The notes beneath the pieces are model-generated. The model did not search any database. It saw nothing but the letters and a program-made list of their open reading frames with translations, and had not been told where the DNA came from. A DNA stretch of 18,453 nt from Clostridia bacterium (lineage in GTDB: Bacteria; Bacillota_A; Clostridia; Oscillospirales; Acutalibacteraceae), in contig RZYX01000037.1 of assembly GCA_009930155.1 (NCBI GenBank), positions 1 through 18,453 on the forward strand. The letters are read 5' to 3'. Shown here piece by piece: positions 6,791-15,389 of this stretch; position 1 is the stretch's first letter, and every line of letters begins with the position of its first letter. The position numbers and the translations under genes are program-made.

Positions 6791-7909
6791 TTAGTTTTGC
6801 ATAAGTTCTACAATTGTTTTGCTTATATTATGTGTAGCGTCCAAAATTGACATTGCTTTTGCATTTTGTCCTATTTCGCTAAGTAGTTTTTTGTCCTTTA
6901 TAAGTCTATCTACTTCTTCTATAAGCCTTTTGCCTGTCAAATCCTTCTCTTCTATTATTACTGCGGCATTGTTATTTACCAGTGCCATTGCGTTGTAGTA
7001 CTGATGATTTTCTGAAACATTTGGTGACGGAATAAGTATTGACGCTTTTCCTAGTGCCTCTATTTCTGAAAGTGAGCTTGCACCAGCTCTACAAATTATC
7101 AAATCTGCCGCTGGCATACATCTATGCATATCATCTATGTATTCTCTAATTACTATGTCTTTATGCTCTTCAAGGTCAATTCCAAGTTCCTTAAGCTTCT
7201 GGGGAACCCAAAGGCCATATTGCCCCATAGCATGAATAAAAGTACAATCATTGTCATTTGCTTTTGCTGCAATTAATTCACAAACAGCATCATTGATTGC
7301 CCTTGCTCCAAGGCTTCCGCCCATTGACAAAATCATTGGTCGATTATCAAGCCCAAGCTCTGCCCTTGCCATCTCTTTATCTGCCTTTATCATTTCATGA
7401 CGGACAGGTAAGCCTGTAATTATACAAGGGTTTTTGCTTTTTATATATTCTTCTGCTTTATCTGTTGTAAGCATAACCCTATCAACTTTTTTTGCAAGCA
7501 CCTTGTTTGTTATCCCTGGAAATGCATTTTGCTCATGTATAGCGGTTGGAATTTTAAGCTTTATAGCTTCCCTTAAAACAGGTCCACTTACATACCCACC
7601 AAAACCTACTACAACATCTGGAGCAAAATCTTTTATAATTTTCCTTGCCTGTTTTGATGCTTTTAATATTTTAAAAGCAGTTTTTGTGTTCTTCTTTATA
7701 TTTTCCGAAGTAATCTTTCTTTGAAAACCGCTTATGTCTATTGTTTTAAAATCAAATCCAGCAGCAGGAACAAGCTTTGCTTCCATCTTATTAGCCGTTC
7801 CTATAAATAATATTTGTGCATCCTTATAGTCTTCCTTAATTTTACTTGCGACTGCTATTGCTGGATTTATATGCCCGCCTGTGCCACCTGCCGCAATAAT
7901 TATTTTCAT
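6791..7909 (-). CDS. murG: Lipid II synthase MurG (undecaprenyl-PP-MurNAc-pentapeptide GlcNAc transferase)
   Basis: MurG adds GlcNAc from UDP-GlcNAc to lipid I at the inner membrane face, giving lipid II. The 372-residue protein has the two-domain GT-B layout of glycosyltransferase family 28. The N-terminal glycine loop G-G-T-G-G-H at 8-13 and a second glycine-rich loop V-G-F-G-G-Y (101-106) form the acceptor side. M-G-G-S-L-G-A-R (196-203) opens the C-terminal domain, followed by the UDP-GlcNAc signature C-R-A-G-A-S-S-L-S-E-I-E (273-284) and N-H-Q-Y-Y-N-A (301-307). The ATG at 7909 follows a GGGGAA-type ribosome binding site 15 bases after ftsW. An 82-base stretch separates it from the chosen murA start, with no signal I can defend. 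Confidence 0.98.
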   Translation of the reverse strand: MKIIIAAGGTGGHINPAIAVASKIKEDYKDAQILFIGTANKMEAKLVPAAGFDFKTIDISGFQRKITSENIKKNTKTAFKILKASKQARKIIKDFAPDVVVGFGGYVSGPVLREAIKLKIPTAIHEQNAFPGITNKVLAKKVDRVMLTTDKAEEYIKSKNPCIITGLPVRHEMIKADKEMARAELGLDNRPMILSMGGSLGARAINDAVCELIAAKANDNDCTFIHAMGQYGLWVPQKLKELGIDLEEHKDIVIREYIDDMHRCMPAADLIICRAGASSLSEIEALGKASILIPSPNVSENHQYYNAMALVNNNAAVIIEEKDLTGKRLIEEVDRLIKDKKLLSEIGQNAKAMSILDATHNISKTIVELMQN

Positions 7910-7924
7910 CTCTGCTTCCCCTTT

Positions 7925-9163
7925 TTAACTTTTACTTAATCTTGAATACCTTGATATTGAAAGCACCATACCCATCTCAGTTATTAGCATAAGCAACGAT
8001 GTTCCTCCATAACTAAAGAACGGAAGGCTGATGCCTGTATTTGGAATCATATCTGTTACAACAGCAATATTAAGTGCTGCCTGCAGTCCAACCTGAAAAA
8101 CAAGTCCCATAGCAAGAAGTGCACCAAATCTGTCTTTAGCCCTCATTGCTATTACAAAACCTCTCCATACAAGGAGTATAAAAAGAATAATTATAACAGT
8201 TGCACCAACAAAACCAAGTTCCTCACAAACTATTGAAAAAATAAAGTCATTTTGTGGCTCTGAAACATATAAATGCTTTTGCTTTGAATTGCCAAGACCA
8301 ACGCCAAAAAAGCCACCTGAACCTATTGCATAAAGAGCCTGATTTGTTTGCCATCTCGCGCCTCTAGGGTCATAATCCTTATCAAGCCATGCTTGAATAC
8401 GAGGCTGAGCATGCTCTGGAAGAATGTCTGGCTTTAATATTACAACAATTGTAACCAGTGCAACAATTGCAACTGCAATTACAAACCACTTTTTATTAAA
8501 CCCTGCAAGAAAAAGCATCATTATACCAAGCGAAAAAAGCAAAACTGTACCAGAAACATGGTTTTCAAGAAAAACCAGTGCGCACATAGAACCAATTACA
8601 AGCGTATACAAAAGTGCGTAATTTGTTGAGCTTCGTATCTTTATTATGCTATTTCTATTTTGGTTAAAGCCTACCGCAAACTTTGCCGTTGAAAGCTTTC
8701 TTGAATTTATAGCTTTATAGTTTTTATCTATATTCCATGCAAGAAACAAAACAAGTCCAAGCTTTGCCACCTCAGATGGCTGAAATGTTCCAAAACCTGG
8801 GATTGTAATCCATCTGTGAAATTCTTCAAAACCAGCTGGAGGAGAGACAAACAAAACTACTATTAGCAATAAATATGAAATTGGCAATAAAATAAATGCA
8901 AGCGACTTAAAATACTCATACTTAATTTTTGAGACAGTGAACATTGCAACAAGCCCTACAATTGCAAAAACAAGCTGACGCTTGAAAAAGAATGTACTGT
9001 CGCCACCCTTGTGATAATATGCATAGGTATAACTTGCCGAAAAAAGCATAACAAGCCCTATCGTAAGTATAACCAATACAATTATAAGAAACGGAACATC
9101 AAATCCGCCTTCCGCCAAGTACTTATTCGGTTTTGTTTGTTTGTTTTGTCTTGATTTAGACAT
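7925..9163 (-). CDS. ftsW: SEDS peptidoglycan glycosyltransferase FtsW/SpoVE
   Basis: SEDS proteins polymerise lipid II glycan strands together with a class B PBP; the PBP partner here is the gene at 13060-15285. The 412-residue protein has about ten membrane spans after a polar N-terminus. Family motifs include R-W-I-T-I-P-G-F-G-T-F-Q-P-S-E-V-A-K (117-134), E-P-Q-N-D306-F-I-F with the presumed catalytic Asp, and P-F-F-S-Y-G-G-T-S-L near the C-terminus. E-N-H-V-S-G-T replaces the common E-P-D-F-G-T and resembles SpoVE-like clostridial members. The cytoplasmic loop at about 145-180 looks some 20 residues longer than in Bacillus SpoVE. The ATG at 9163 has AGGAG 8 bases upstream. Vegetative FtsW and sporulation SpoVE cannot be separated by sequence here; as the only SEDS gene in the cluster, a vegetative division role is likelier. 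Confidence 0.95.
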   Translation of the reverse strand: MSKSRQNKQTKPNKYLAEGGFDVPFLIIVLVILTIGLVMLFSASYTYAYYHKGGDSTFFFKRQLVFAIVGLVAMFTVSKIKYEYFKSLAFILLPISYLLLIVVLFVSPPAGFEEFHRWITIPGFGTFQPSEVAKLGLVLFLAWNIDKNYKAINSRKLSTAKFAVGFNQNRNSIIKIRSSTNYALLYTLVIGSMCALVFLENHVSGTVLLFSLGIMMLFLAGFNKKWFVIAVAIVALVTIVVILKPDILPEHAQPRIQAWLDKDYDPRGARWQTNQALYAIGSGGFFGVGLGNSKQKHLYVSEPQNDFIFSIVCEELGFVGATVIIILFILLVWRGFVIAMRAKDRFGALLAMGLVFQVGLQAALNIAVVTDMIPNTGISLPFFSYGGTSLLMLITEMGMVLSISRYSRLSKS

Positions 9164-9180
9164 ATATTCTGCTCCTAATT

Positions 9181-10212
9181 TTATACTCTACCATAATACA
9201 TAAGTGAAACACCTATAGCACCACCTAAAAGACTGACCAAACTAAATATAACAACTATCTTTTTCTCGCCCCAACCGCACATTTCAAAATGATGATGAAT
9301 GGGAGCCATTTTAAACAATCTTTTGCCACCCGTCTTTTTGAAATACAAAATTTGTATAACATCTGACAGACCTTCTATAACATATATTATTCCTATTGGA
9401 ATCAAAATAATCGGACAATCTATACCAAATGCAAATGCAACAATCAATCCGCCCAAAAACATTGAGCCCGTATCACCCATCATTACCTTTGCAGGATGCC
9501 AATTCCAAATTAAATAACCCGCACATGCACCTGCGAGTGCCGCCGCAACAATGCTTATTCCCATATATTTTTGAAGTATAGCACAAACAACGAAAGCAAC
9601 TGATGCAGTCATTGTTACACTGGCACAAAGTCCATCTATACCATCTGTAAAATTAACTGCGTTAACCGTAGCATAAATTACGATTATACCAAAAAGAAAG
9701 AACACAGGAAGTGCCCAATATTCCCTATTGCCTACAAAAGGAATAAAAATATATGGCTTTTCTACCAATGCTAGAGAAACAAGATAGCCTGCACATGTAA
9801 AAAATTGAAGAATTGTTTTTTGCATTGCTGTAAGCCCAAGATTTCTCTTTTTTACAACTTTTATATAGTCATCAAAAAATCCAATAACTCCAAAAGTAAG
9901 TGCCATTAATATTCCACCATAGAGCTTTACACGAGCGGCATTCGCCATAATAAGTCCATCAGCTACTATATCTCCACCCATTATTTTATCTGTGATAAGT
10001 ACTACTACAACTGAAATCAAGGTTGCAGCAATAAACATTATTCCGCCCATTGTTGGAGTACCTTGCTTTTCTTTGTGCCAGTTTGGACCAATATCAAGAA
10101 TAGTTTGCCCAAATTTTAGTTTGTGAAGCCAAGGAACTATAATTATTCCTAAAATACCACTGACAGCAAATCCAATAACGACCGCCAAAACTATTGCCCA
10201 AATAATGTTCAT
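9181..10212 (-). CDS. mraY: Phospho-N-acetylmuramoyl-pentapeptide transferase MraY
   Basis: MraY moves phospho-MurNAc-pentapeptide from UDP to undecaprenyl phosphate, forming lipid I at the inner membrane face. The 343-residue protein has about ten membrane spans and all the cytoplasmic active-site motifs: G-T-P-T-M-G-G (51-57), F-D114-D115-Y, N187-F-T-D190-G-I-D193-G, M-G-D247-T-G-S and M-A-P-I-H306-H-H-F-E. It follows murF closely (10 bases), matching the pathway order of their products. Downstream, ftsW begins after only 17 bases; in Bacillus and many Clostridia murD lies between these genes. Confidence 0.98.
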   Translation of the reverse strand: MNIIWAIVLAVVIGFAVSGILGIIIVPWLHKLKFGQTILDIGPNWHKEKQGTPTMGGIMFIAATLISVVVVLITDKIMGGDIVADGLIMANAARVKLYGGILMALTFGVIGFFDDYIKVVKKRNLGLTAMQKTILQFFTCAGYLVSLALVEKPYIFIPFVGNREYWALPVFFLFGIIVIYATVNAVNFTDGIDGLCASVTMTASVAFVVCAILQKYMGISIVAAALAGACAGYLIWNWHPAKVMMGDTGSMFLGGLIVAFAFGIDCPIILIPIGIIYVIEGLSDVIQILYFKKTGGKRLFKMAPIHHHFEMCGWGEKKIVVIFSLVSLLGGAIGVSLMYYGRV

Positions 10213-10222
10213 TACAAAAACC

Positions 10223-11602
10223 CTATCCTTTCAAATCTGCATCCTTATGCTTTAAATTTATATATAACGCTTCTATTACTTCCTCAAGTTCCATACCTCT
10301 GCTTGCTTTAAACAGAACTGTGTCACCATCTTTTAAAGTATCTTCAAGCTTTTTTATAAGCTCATTTTTATTATCAAAGCCTTGAGCAAAGGCTATTCCA
10401 TTTTTTTGTGCTGCCTTAACAGAATTATTTGATTTTTTACCAAAAGTAAATAGCATATCTATTTTGTTTTGTGCTACCTGAACGCCCGAATCATAATGAG
10501 CTTGTGCTGAAATACTGCCAAGCTCCAACATATCTCCAAGCACTGCTATTTTACGACCTTTGCCCATATCACGCAAAGTACAAATAGCTGCTTTTACAGA
10601 GTCTGGGCTAGAATTGTAGCAATCTTCAACAAATGTTATATTTGCGACTTTTTTCACCCTTTGACGCATACCTGATGGCGTGTAATTTTCAAGTGCCTTT
10701 GTACAATCATCAAGGCTAATTTCATACTGAACACCAACTGCAATTGCAGAAAGTGCATTATAAACATTGTGAATCCCAAGCGTTGGAATCACAAACTGCT
10801 TTGTTTCACCTTTATACAATACAGTGAATTGCATGCATCCGTCAACCTGTTTTATGTCGAACGCACGCACTGCACACTGTTCATTTTCTATTCCAAAAAA
10901 TATTATATTATAAGAATCGTCTTGCACCTGTGATAGAAGGTCATTATCTCCATTCAAAATAAGCGTAGAACCCCATTTAAGACCACCAAGCATCTCCAGC
11001 TTTGCATTTAGTATGTTTTCACGAGAGCCAAGATTTTCGATGTGAGATACACCGATATTTGTTATAACTCCCATTGTTGGCCTTGTTGCTTTTGAAAGCC
11101 TTGAAATTTCTCCGCTATGGTTCATTCCCATTTCTATAACAGCTGCTTCATAACTTCTGTCAAGACCAAAAAGGGTCATTGGCAAACCTATTTCATTATT
11201 CAAATTACCTTGTGTTTTTAGCGTTTTATATTTTGCACATAGTACTTCAAAAACCATTTCCTTAGTAGTGGTTTTACCCACACTGCCCGTAAGTGATACT
11301 AGCGGAATATCAAACCTACTGCGATAATATCCGCCCAGTGCCAAAAGTGCCTTTGAGGTATCATCTACCTTTATTACGGGTACTTCGCACTCAATATCAT
11401 TGTGGCTCATTATTGCATGTGCACCATTTTTAACAGCAAGCTCTATAAAGTCATGGCCATCAAAATTATCACCTTTTATTGCAACAAAAAGACAACCTCT
11501 TTCAACTTTTCTGCTGTCAATACAAACAGCGTTTATCTGCGACTCACCATCAACACTGCCGCCAACAGCCATAGCGATTTCTCTCGCCGTCAAAACCTCC
11601 AA
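10223..11602 (-). CDS. murF: UDP-MurNAc-tripeptide:D-Ala-D-Ala ligase MurF
   Basis: MurF adds D-Ala-D-Ala to the UDP-MurNAc-tripeptide with ATP, completing the cytoplasmic precursor. The 459-residue protein shows the three-domain Mur ligase fold: an N-terminal UDP-binding domain with D-S-R (29-31) and G-D-N-F-D-G-H (44-50), a central ATPase with P-loop G106-S-V-G-K-T-T112, then G-M-N-H-S-G-E-I and N-I-G-V-S-H, and a C-terminal ligand domain with D-C-Y-N-S-S-P-D-S and V-L-G-D-M-L-E-L-G. The best start is TTG at 11602, 6 bases after GAGGG, because it gives the normal N-terminus (x-L-T-A-R-E-I-A) and no ATG nearby has a good ribosome binding site. The rare start may lower its initiation rate. 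It lies 15 bases after murE. Confidence 0.97.
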   Translation of the reverse strand: MEVLTAREIAMAVGGSVDGESQINAVCIDSRKVERGCLFVAIKGDNFDGHDFIELAVKNGAHAIMSHNDIECEVPVIKVDDTSKALLALGGYYRSRFDIPLVSLTGSVGKTTTKEMVFEVLCAKYKTLKTQGNLNNEIGLPMTLFGLDRSYEAAVIEMGMNHSGEISRLSKATRPTMGVITNIGVSHIENLGSRENILNAKLEMLGGLKWGSTLILNGDNDLLSQVQDDSYNIIFFGIENEQCAVRAFDIKQVDGCMQFTVLYKGETKQFVIPTLGIHNVYNALSAIAVGVQYEISLDDCTKALENYTPSGMRQRVKKVANITFVEDCYNSSPDSVKAAICTLRDMGKGRKIAVLGDMLELGSISAQAHYDSGVQVAQNKIDMLFTFGKKSNNSVKAAQKNGIAFAQGFDNKNELIKKLEDTLKDGDTVLFKASRGMELEEVIEALYINLKHKDADLKG

Positions 11603-11617
11603 AGCAATCCCTCACTC

Positions 11618-13048
11618 TTATTTATTCAAAAGTTCTTTTACTATTTCTTGTTCATCATAGTGTGTCTTTTCTGTGCCTATTATCTGATAAGTTTCGTGGC
11701 CTTTGCCCGCCAGCAAAACAACATCATTCGGCTGTGCTACGCTAAGTGCATATTCTATTGCCTTTGTTCTATTTTCAATCACTTTTATTTTGCACTTTTT
11801 ATTCTGTATTCCTTGCAAAATGTCTTGTATTATTTCAGATGGATTTTCTGTGCGTGGATTATCAGAAGTTACAACAGCTATGTCTGAAAGCTGAGCTGCT
11901 ATTTCCCCCATTTTTGGGCGTTTAGTTTTATCTCTGTCACCGCCACATCCAAAAACAGTTATTAGCTTTCCTGTTTTAAACTCATTCAAAGTGCTAAGAA
12001 TGTTTTTTAAAGAATCTGGTGAATGTGCATAATCTATCATCACTGTAAATGGTGTATCTGTATCAAGAACTTGTGCTCTACCACTTACACCCTTTGACTT
12101 TGAGAGTGATAAAATTATGTCACCAAGAGATACCCCAAGTGCCAACGCACAAGATGTTGCCGCCATTGAATTATACACAGAAAATCTGCCTGGTATGCCA
12201 AGATGCACCCTGCCTATAAGAGCATTCCCCACAAATTCATATTGAACTGAATTGTTTTTCAGCTTAATATTTTCTGCTGTATAATCAGCTTCACAATTAC
12301 TTGTTGAATATGTTACAACATCGCACTCTAGTCCTTCGGTCATAAAACTTGCATATTCATCATCCAAATTTATTACAGCTGTTTTGGTATTCCTAAATAA
12401 TTCTTTTTTTGCACTTGCATAGGATTGCATATCACCATGATAATCAAGATGGTCCTGTGTAAGATTTGTGAACACAGCACATTCAAACTGAACACCAAAA
12501 ACTCTTTGCTGAGCTAGTGCCTGTGAAGAAACTTCCATCACACAATATTCGCAATTATTTTCAACCATCTTAGCAAATATTTCTGAAAGCTGTTCGCTTG
12601 TGGGCGTGGTTAGTCCCTCGTACTTTTCACTGCCACCTACTGAATATTCAATTGTTCCTATCAGCCCTGTTTTGTGACCAACATCCTCCAAAATATTCTT
12701 GATGAGAAATGCAGTCGTCGTTTTTCCATTTGTTCCTGTTATACCAATTATCTTTAACGACCGTGCAGGACCACCATGAAAATTTGCACACATAATAGCA
12801 TAAGCCTTTCTTGTATTATCAACAATTATTTGATTTTTTACTCCTACATCGTGTTCGACAACAAATGCACGCACACCCATTTTTTCAATCTGCGGTGCAA
12901 TAATATGAGAATCAAAATGTCTTCCCCTTATGCATACAAACACGCTATTTTTTTTTACGGTTCGGGAATCACTTGAAACTTCCTTTATTTCAACATCATC
13001 GTACTCGTTTTTTACCCTGATGCCTTTCAGAAGCAATTCAAGCTTCAC
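11618..13048 (-). CDS. murE: UDP-MurNAc-dipeptide:meso-diaminopimelate ligase MurE
   Basis: MurE adds the third stem amino acid to UDP-MurNAc-L-Ala-D-Glu using ATP. The 476-residue protein has D-S-R in the N-terminal domain (27-29), P-loop G105-T-N-G-K-T110, N-L-T-Q-D-H-L-D-Y-H-G (195-205), the A-K214 of the carbamylated-lysine region, and D-Y-A-H-S-P-D-S (339-346). The C-terminal D396-N-P-R-T-E-N-P403 is the meso-diaminopimelate specificity motif; lysine-specific enzymes differ there. The wall is therefore predicted to be of the diaminopimelate type. Translation starts at GTG, 5 bases after AGGAGGG, and this ribosome binding site overlaps the stop codon of the upstream PBP gene, so the two are probably coupled. 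Confidence 0.97.
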   Translation of the reverse strand: MKLELLLKGIRVKNEYDDVEIKEVSSDSRTVKKNSVFVCIRGRHFDSHIIAPQIEKMGVRAFVVEHDVGVKNQIIVDNTRKAYAIMCANFHGGPARSLKIIGITGTNGKTTTAFLIKNILEDVGHKTGLIGTIEYSVGGSEKYEGLTTPTSEQLSEIFAKMVENNCEYCVMEVSSQALAQQRVFGVQFECAVFTNLTQDHLDYHGDMQSYASAKKELFRNTKTAVINLDDEYASFMTEGLECDVVTYSTSNCEADYTAENIKLKNNSVQYEFVGNALIGRVHLGIPGRFSVYNSMAATSCALALGVSLGDIILSLSKSKGVSGRAQVLDTDTPFTVMIDYAHSPDSLKNILSTLNEFKTGKLITVFGCGGDRDKTKRPKMGEIAAQLSDIAVVTSDNPRTENPSEIIQDILQGIQNKKCKIKVIENRTKAIEYALSVAQPNDVVLLAGKGHETYQIIGTEKTHYDEQEIVKELLNK

Positions 13049-13059
13049 GCTATCCCTCC

Positions 13060-15285
13060 TTATGCAAGGTCTGAAACATCGGCGTTACTCTTGAACGAAA
13101 CTGTTACTATCGTTCCCATTTCCACCTCGGTTTCTGGTAATACGCTTTGTCTATAAGACACTACTTCACTACTGCTTGCGTAACCCGAAACCTTTATATT
13201 AACTCCTGCTGCTACTGCTACTCTATTTACTTCAGCAAGAGTCAGACCTGTAAGAACTGGAACCTTGGTTTTTGTTGTCTCTTTTGTGTCATCTGTATAA
13301 AGAACAACAAGACCATTCTTTGGAAGCACCTGATTATATGCAGGTGTTTGATTAGCAACTTTTTTACCGCTGCCAATTACCTTTATATTAAACCCTTTTG
13401 ATTTAAGCTCTTTTGTTGCATCTGCAACTGTTTTTCCAACAAGATTTGGTGTTTTAACATCAAGCTTTGCAAGCTCTTCGTCTGTATACTGTGGTTCAAC
13501 ATTAAGATATTTTAATGTTTCTTCAATAACTTCTGCTGCTACAGGAGCAGCTACTGTACCACCTGCATAAGAACCTCCTGTTGGTTCATCAACAACTATG
13601 AGAACCGCTATTTGAGGGTCATTTGCTGGTGCAAATCCCGCAAATGATGCTATGAATTTACCCACATTTGTAAGCTTTTGTGATGTACCTGTTTTACCCG
13701 CTACTCGGTATCCTGCAACATATGCATTTTTACCTGTACCGCTTGTTGCAACCGCTTCCATCATTTCTGCTACCTTTGATGCTGTCTTTTGAGAAACAAC
13801 CTGCCTTTTTATTGTTGGAGAGGTAACTGATGTTGTGTTACCGTTTTCATCAAGCGTTGAAGATACTATATATGGTTGCATAAGTTTGCCACCATTTCCA
13901 ATTGCAGATATAGCACTTATCATTTGAATAGGGCTAACTTGAAACGACTGGCCAAATGAGCTACTTGATAGCTCTACAATCCCCAGTTTATTAGCTGTGT
14001 GATAAGTTACATTTGCAACAGGTGTTGCCTCTGCGGGCAAATCAACTCCCGTTGATTCAGATAAACCAAAAGCTTCAAAGTATTTAAAAAATTTCTCTGC
14101 ACCAAGTCTTTGACCAACTGTTACAAAGACAGGGTTGCAGGAATTCATAAGTGCTTGAGTAAAGGTCTCGGTACCATGACCTTCTCGATTATGACAATGG
14201 AATGTTCTATCTGCAATTTGTATGCTGCCCGTACAAACAAAGGTTTCATCGTCTGACACTAAGTTTTCTTCTATTGCTGCCGCAGCTGTTACAACTTTAA
14301 AAACCGAACCAGGCTCATAAGTATCACTTATAGTTCTATTTCTCCACTGTGCATAACGAGCATTTGAAAAAGCCTCTTCCTTTTCGGTTTCATCTGGTAT
14401 TTTATTTATCTCATCAATCAATTCTGGGTTTGCAATTTCATAAGGCTCATTTGGATCAAAATCTGGTTTTGTGCTCATTGCCAAAATTGCACCTGTTTTA
14501 ACATCCATAACTATTCCGTAACCATATTTTGCATTAAAATCTGTTACAGCTTGTTCAAGTCCCTTGTCAAGATAATACTGAATTACCTGATCAATTGTAA
14601 GAACAAGGCTTGTTCCCTGCTTTGCGTCATATGTAGACTCATATTGAGTTGGCATATCACCTTGCATTGCATTCTTAGCTGTAATAATTCTTCCAGGCAC
14701 TCCTGTGAGTTCATCGTTATAAAAATACTCAAGTCCCGACCTACCCGTATCATCTGTACCAGTAAATCCAAGCACTGTAGATGCAAAGCTCATATAAGGA
14801 TAATAACGCTTTGTATCAGGATCTATACCTATTATTTGATTATAACCTTTATTGTTATCAATAAATTCACTCACTTTGAGTTTATTATCATTCTCTACCT
14901 GTGTTTTTACAGACATATAACCATATTTACTCTTTGATGCTTTGTTATACACAGTGTCATAATCAAGATCCAAAATCTCGCAAAGACCTTTGGTTATGCC
15001 CACTCTAGTTTCTTCATCTTCAATCTTTGATGGGTTTATATACACCTTCCATACATTTGCACTTTGTGAAAGTATGTTCATATTTCTATCGTATATTGTT
15101 CCACGCTCAGCACTTATAGTCTTATCGTTAAGTTGCTGTACCTCTGCCTTTTGTCTATATTCCTCTGCATTTATCAACTGCACATTAACAAGACCTAGAA
15201 CGCCAACGCCAAAACCTAAAATGCAAGTAACCACCATAATTACCATTGCACGCTGAACAAGTTGCTTTGATGGTTTATTTGCCAT
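13060..15285 (-). CDS. Class B penicillin-binding protein with two PASTA domains (SpoVD/PBP2B type)
   Basis: This is a septal peptidoglycan transpeptidase, partner of the SEDS protein FtsW. The 741-residue protein has a short cytoplasmic tail, one membrane span (about 12-36), a PBP dimerisation domain (about 55-215, with R-G-T-I-Y-D-R), and a transpeptidase domain (about 255-590). The catalytic motifs are S327-V-F-K330, S382-C-N384 and K531-T-G533. Two PASTA domains follow at about 608-667 and 674-735. Two PASTA repeats are typical of both Bacillus PBP2B and SpoVD; only one such gene is present here, where Bacillus has the pair side by side. A vegetative FtsI-like role is therefore likeliest, though SpoVD is a fair alternative. 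The ATG at 15285 has GGGGGAG 7 bases upstream. A strong hairpin lies between it and ftsL. Confidence 0.96.
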   Translation of the reverse strand: MANKPSKQLVQRAMVIMVVTCILGFGVGVLGLVNVQLINAEEYRQKAEVQQLNDKTISAERGTIYDRNMNILSQSANVWKVYINPSKIEDEETRVGITKGLCEILDLDYDTVYNKASKSKYGYMSVKTQVENDNKLKVSEFIDNNKGYNQIIGIDPDTKRYYPYMSFASTVLGFTGTDDTGRSGLEYFYNDELTGVPGRIITAKNAMQGDMPTQYESTYDAKQGTSLVLTIDQVIQYYLDKGLEQAVTDFNAKYGYGIVMDVKTGAILAMSTKPDFDPNEPYEIANPELIDEINKIPDETEKEEAFSNARYAQWRNRTISDTYEPGSVFKVVTAAAAIEENLVSDDETFVCTGSIQIADRTFHCHNREGHGTETFTQALMNSCNPVFVTVGQRLGAEKFFKYFEAFGLSESTGVDLPAEATPVANVTYHTANKLGIVELSSSSFGQSFQVSPIQMISAISAIGNGGKLMQPYIVSSTLDENGNTTSVTSPTIKRQVVSQKTASKVAEMMEAVATSGTGKNAYVAGYRVAGKTGTSQKLTNVGKFIASFAGFAPANDPQIAVLIVVDEPTGGSYAGGTVAAPVAAEVIEETLKYLNVEPQYTDEELAKLDVKTPNLVGKTVADATKELKSKGFNIKVIGSGKKVANQTPAYNQVLPKNGLVVLYTDDTKETTKTKVPVLTGLTLAEVNRVAVAAGVNIKVSGYASSSEVVSYRQSVLPETEVEMGTIVTVSFKSNADVSDLA

Positions 15286-15325
15286 AAAAAATCTCCCCCA
15301 CTTTAGGAATCTCTATTTTTACAAT

Positions 15326-15360
15326 AACGAGAGTTAAGATTTTTTCTCTTAACTCCCGTT
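15326..15360 (-). promoter_or_regulatory. Intercistronic 14-bp hairpin between ftsL and the PBP gene
   Basis: Bases 15326-15339 and 15347-15360 pair around a 7-base loop. On the minus strand, which is transcribed, all 14 pairs form, one of them G-T; on the plus strand that pair would be an A-C mismatch. The minus-strand stem is followed by ATTGTAAAAA, not a T run, so it is a poor classical terminator. It begins 30 bases after the ftsL stop. An attenuator, an RNA-processing site or a 3'-end stabiliser for the mraZ-rsmH-ftsL part are possible. Confidence 0.65.
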
Positions 15361-15389
15361 TTCTCTTTCCCTTTAATAGTTATTTTATA

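Noticed and set aside
5705..6850. A 381-codon open frame on the plus strand opposite murA
   Set aside because: It is antisense to a well-conserved MurA, has a low-complexity Ser/Pro/Ile-rich translation, and no credible ribosome binding site. It is a codon-usage shadow.
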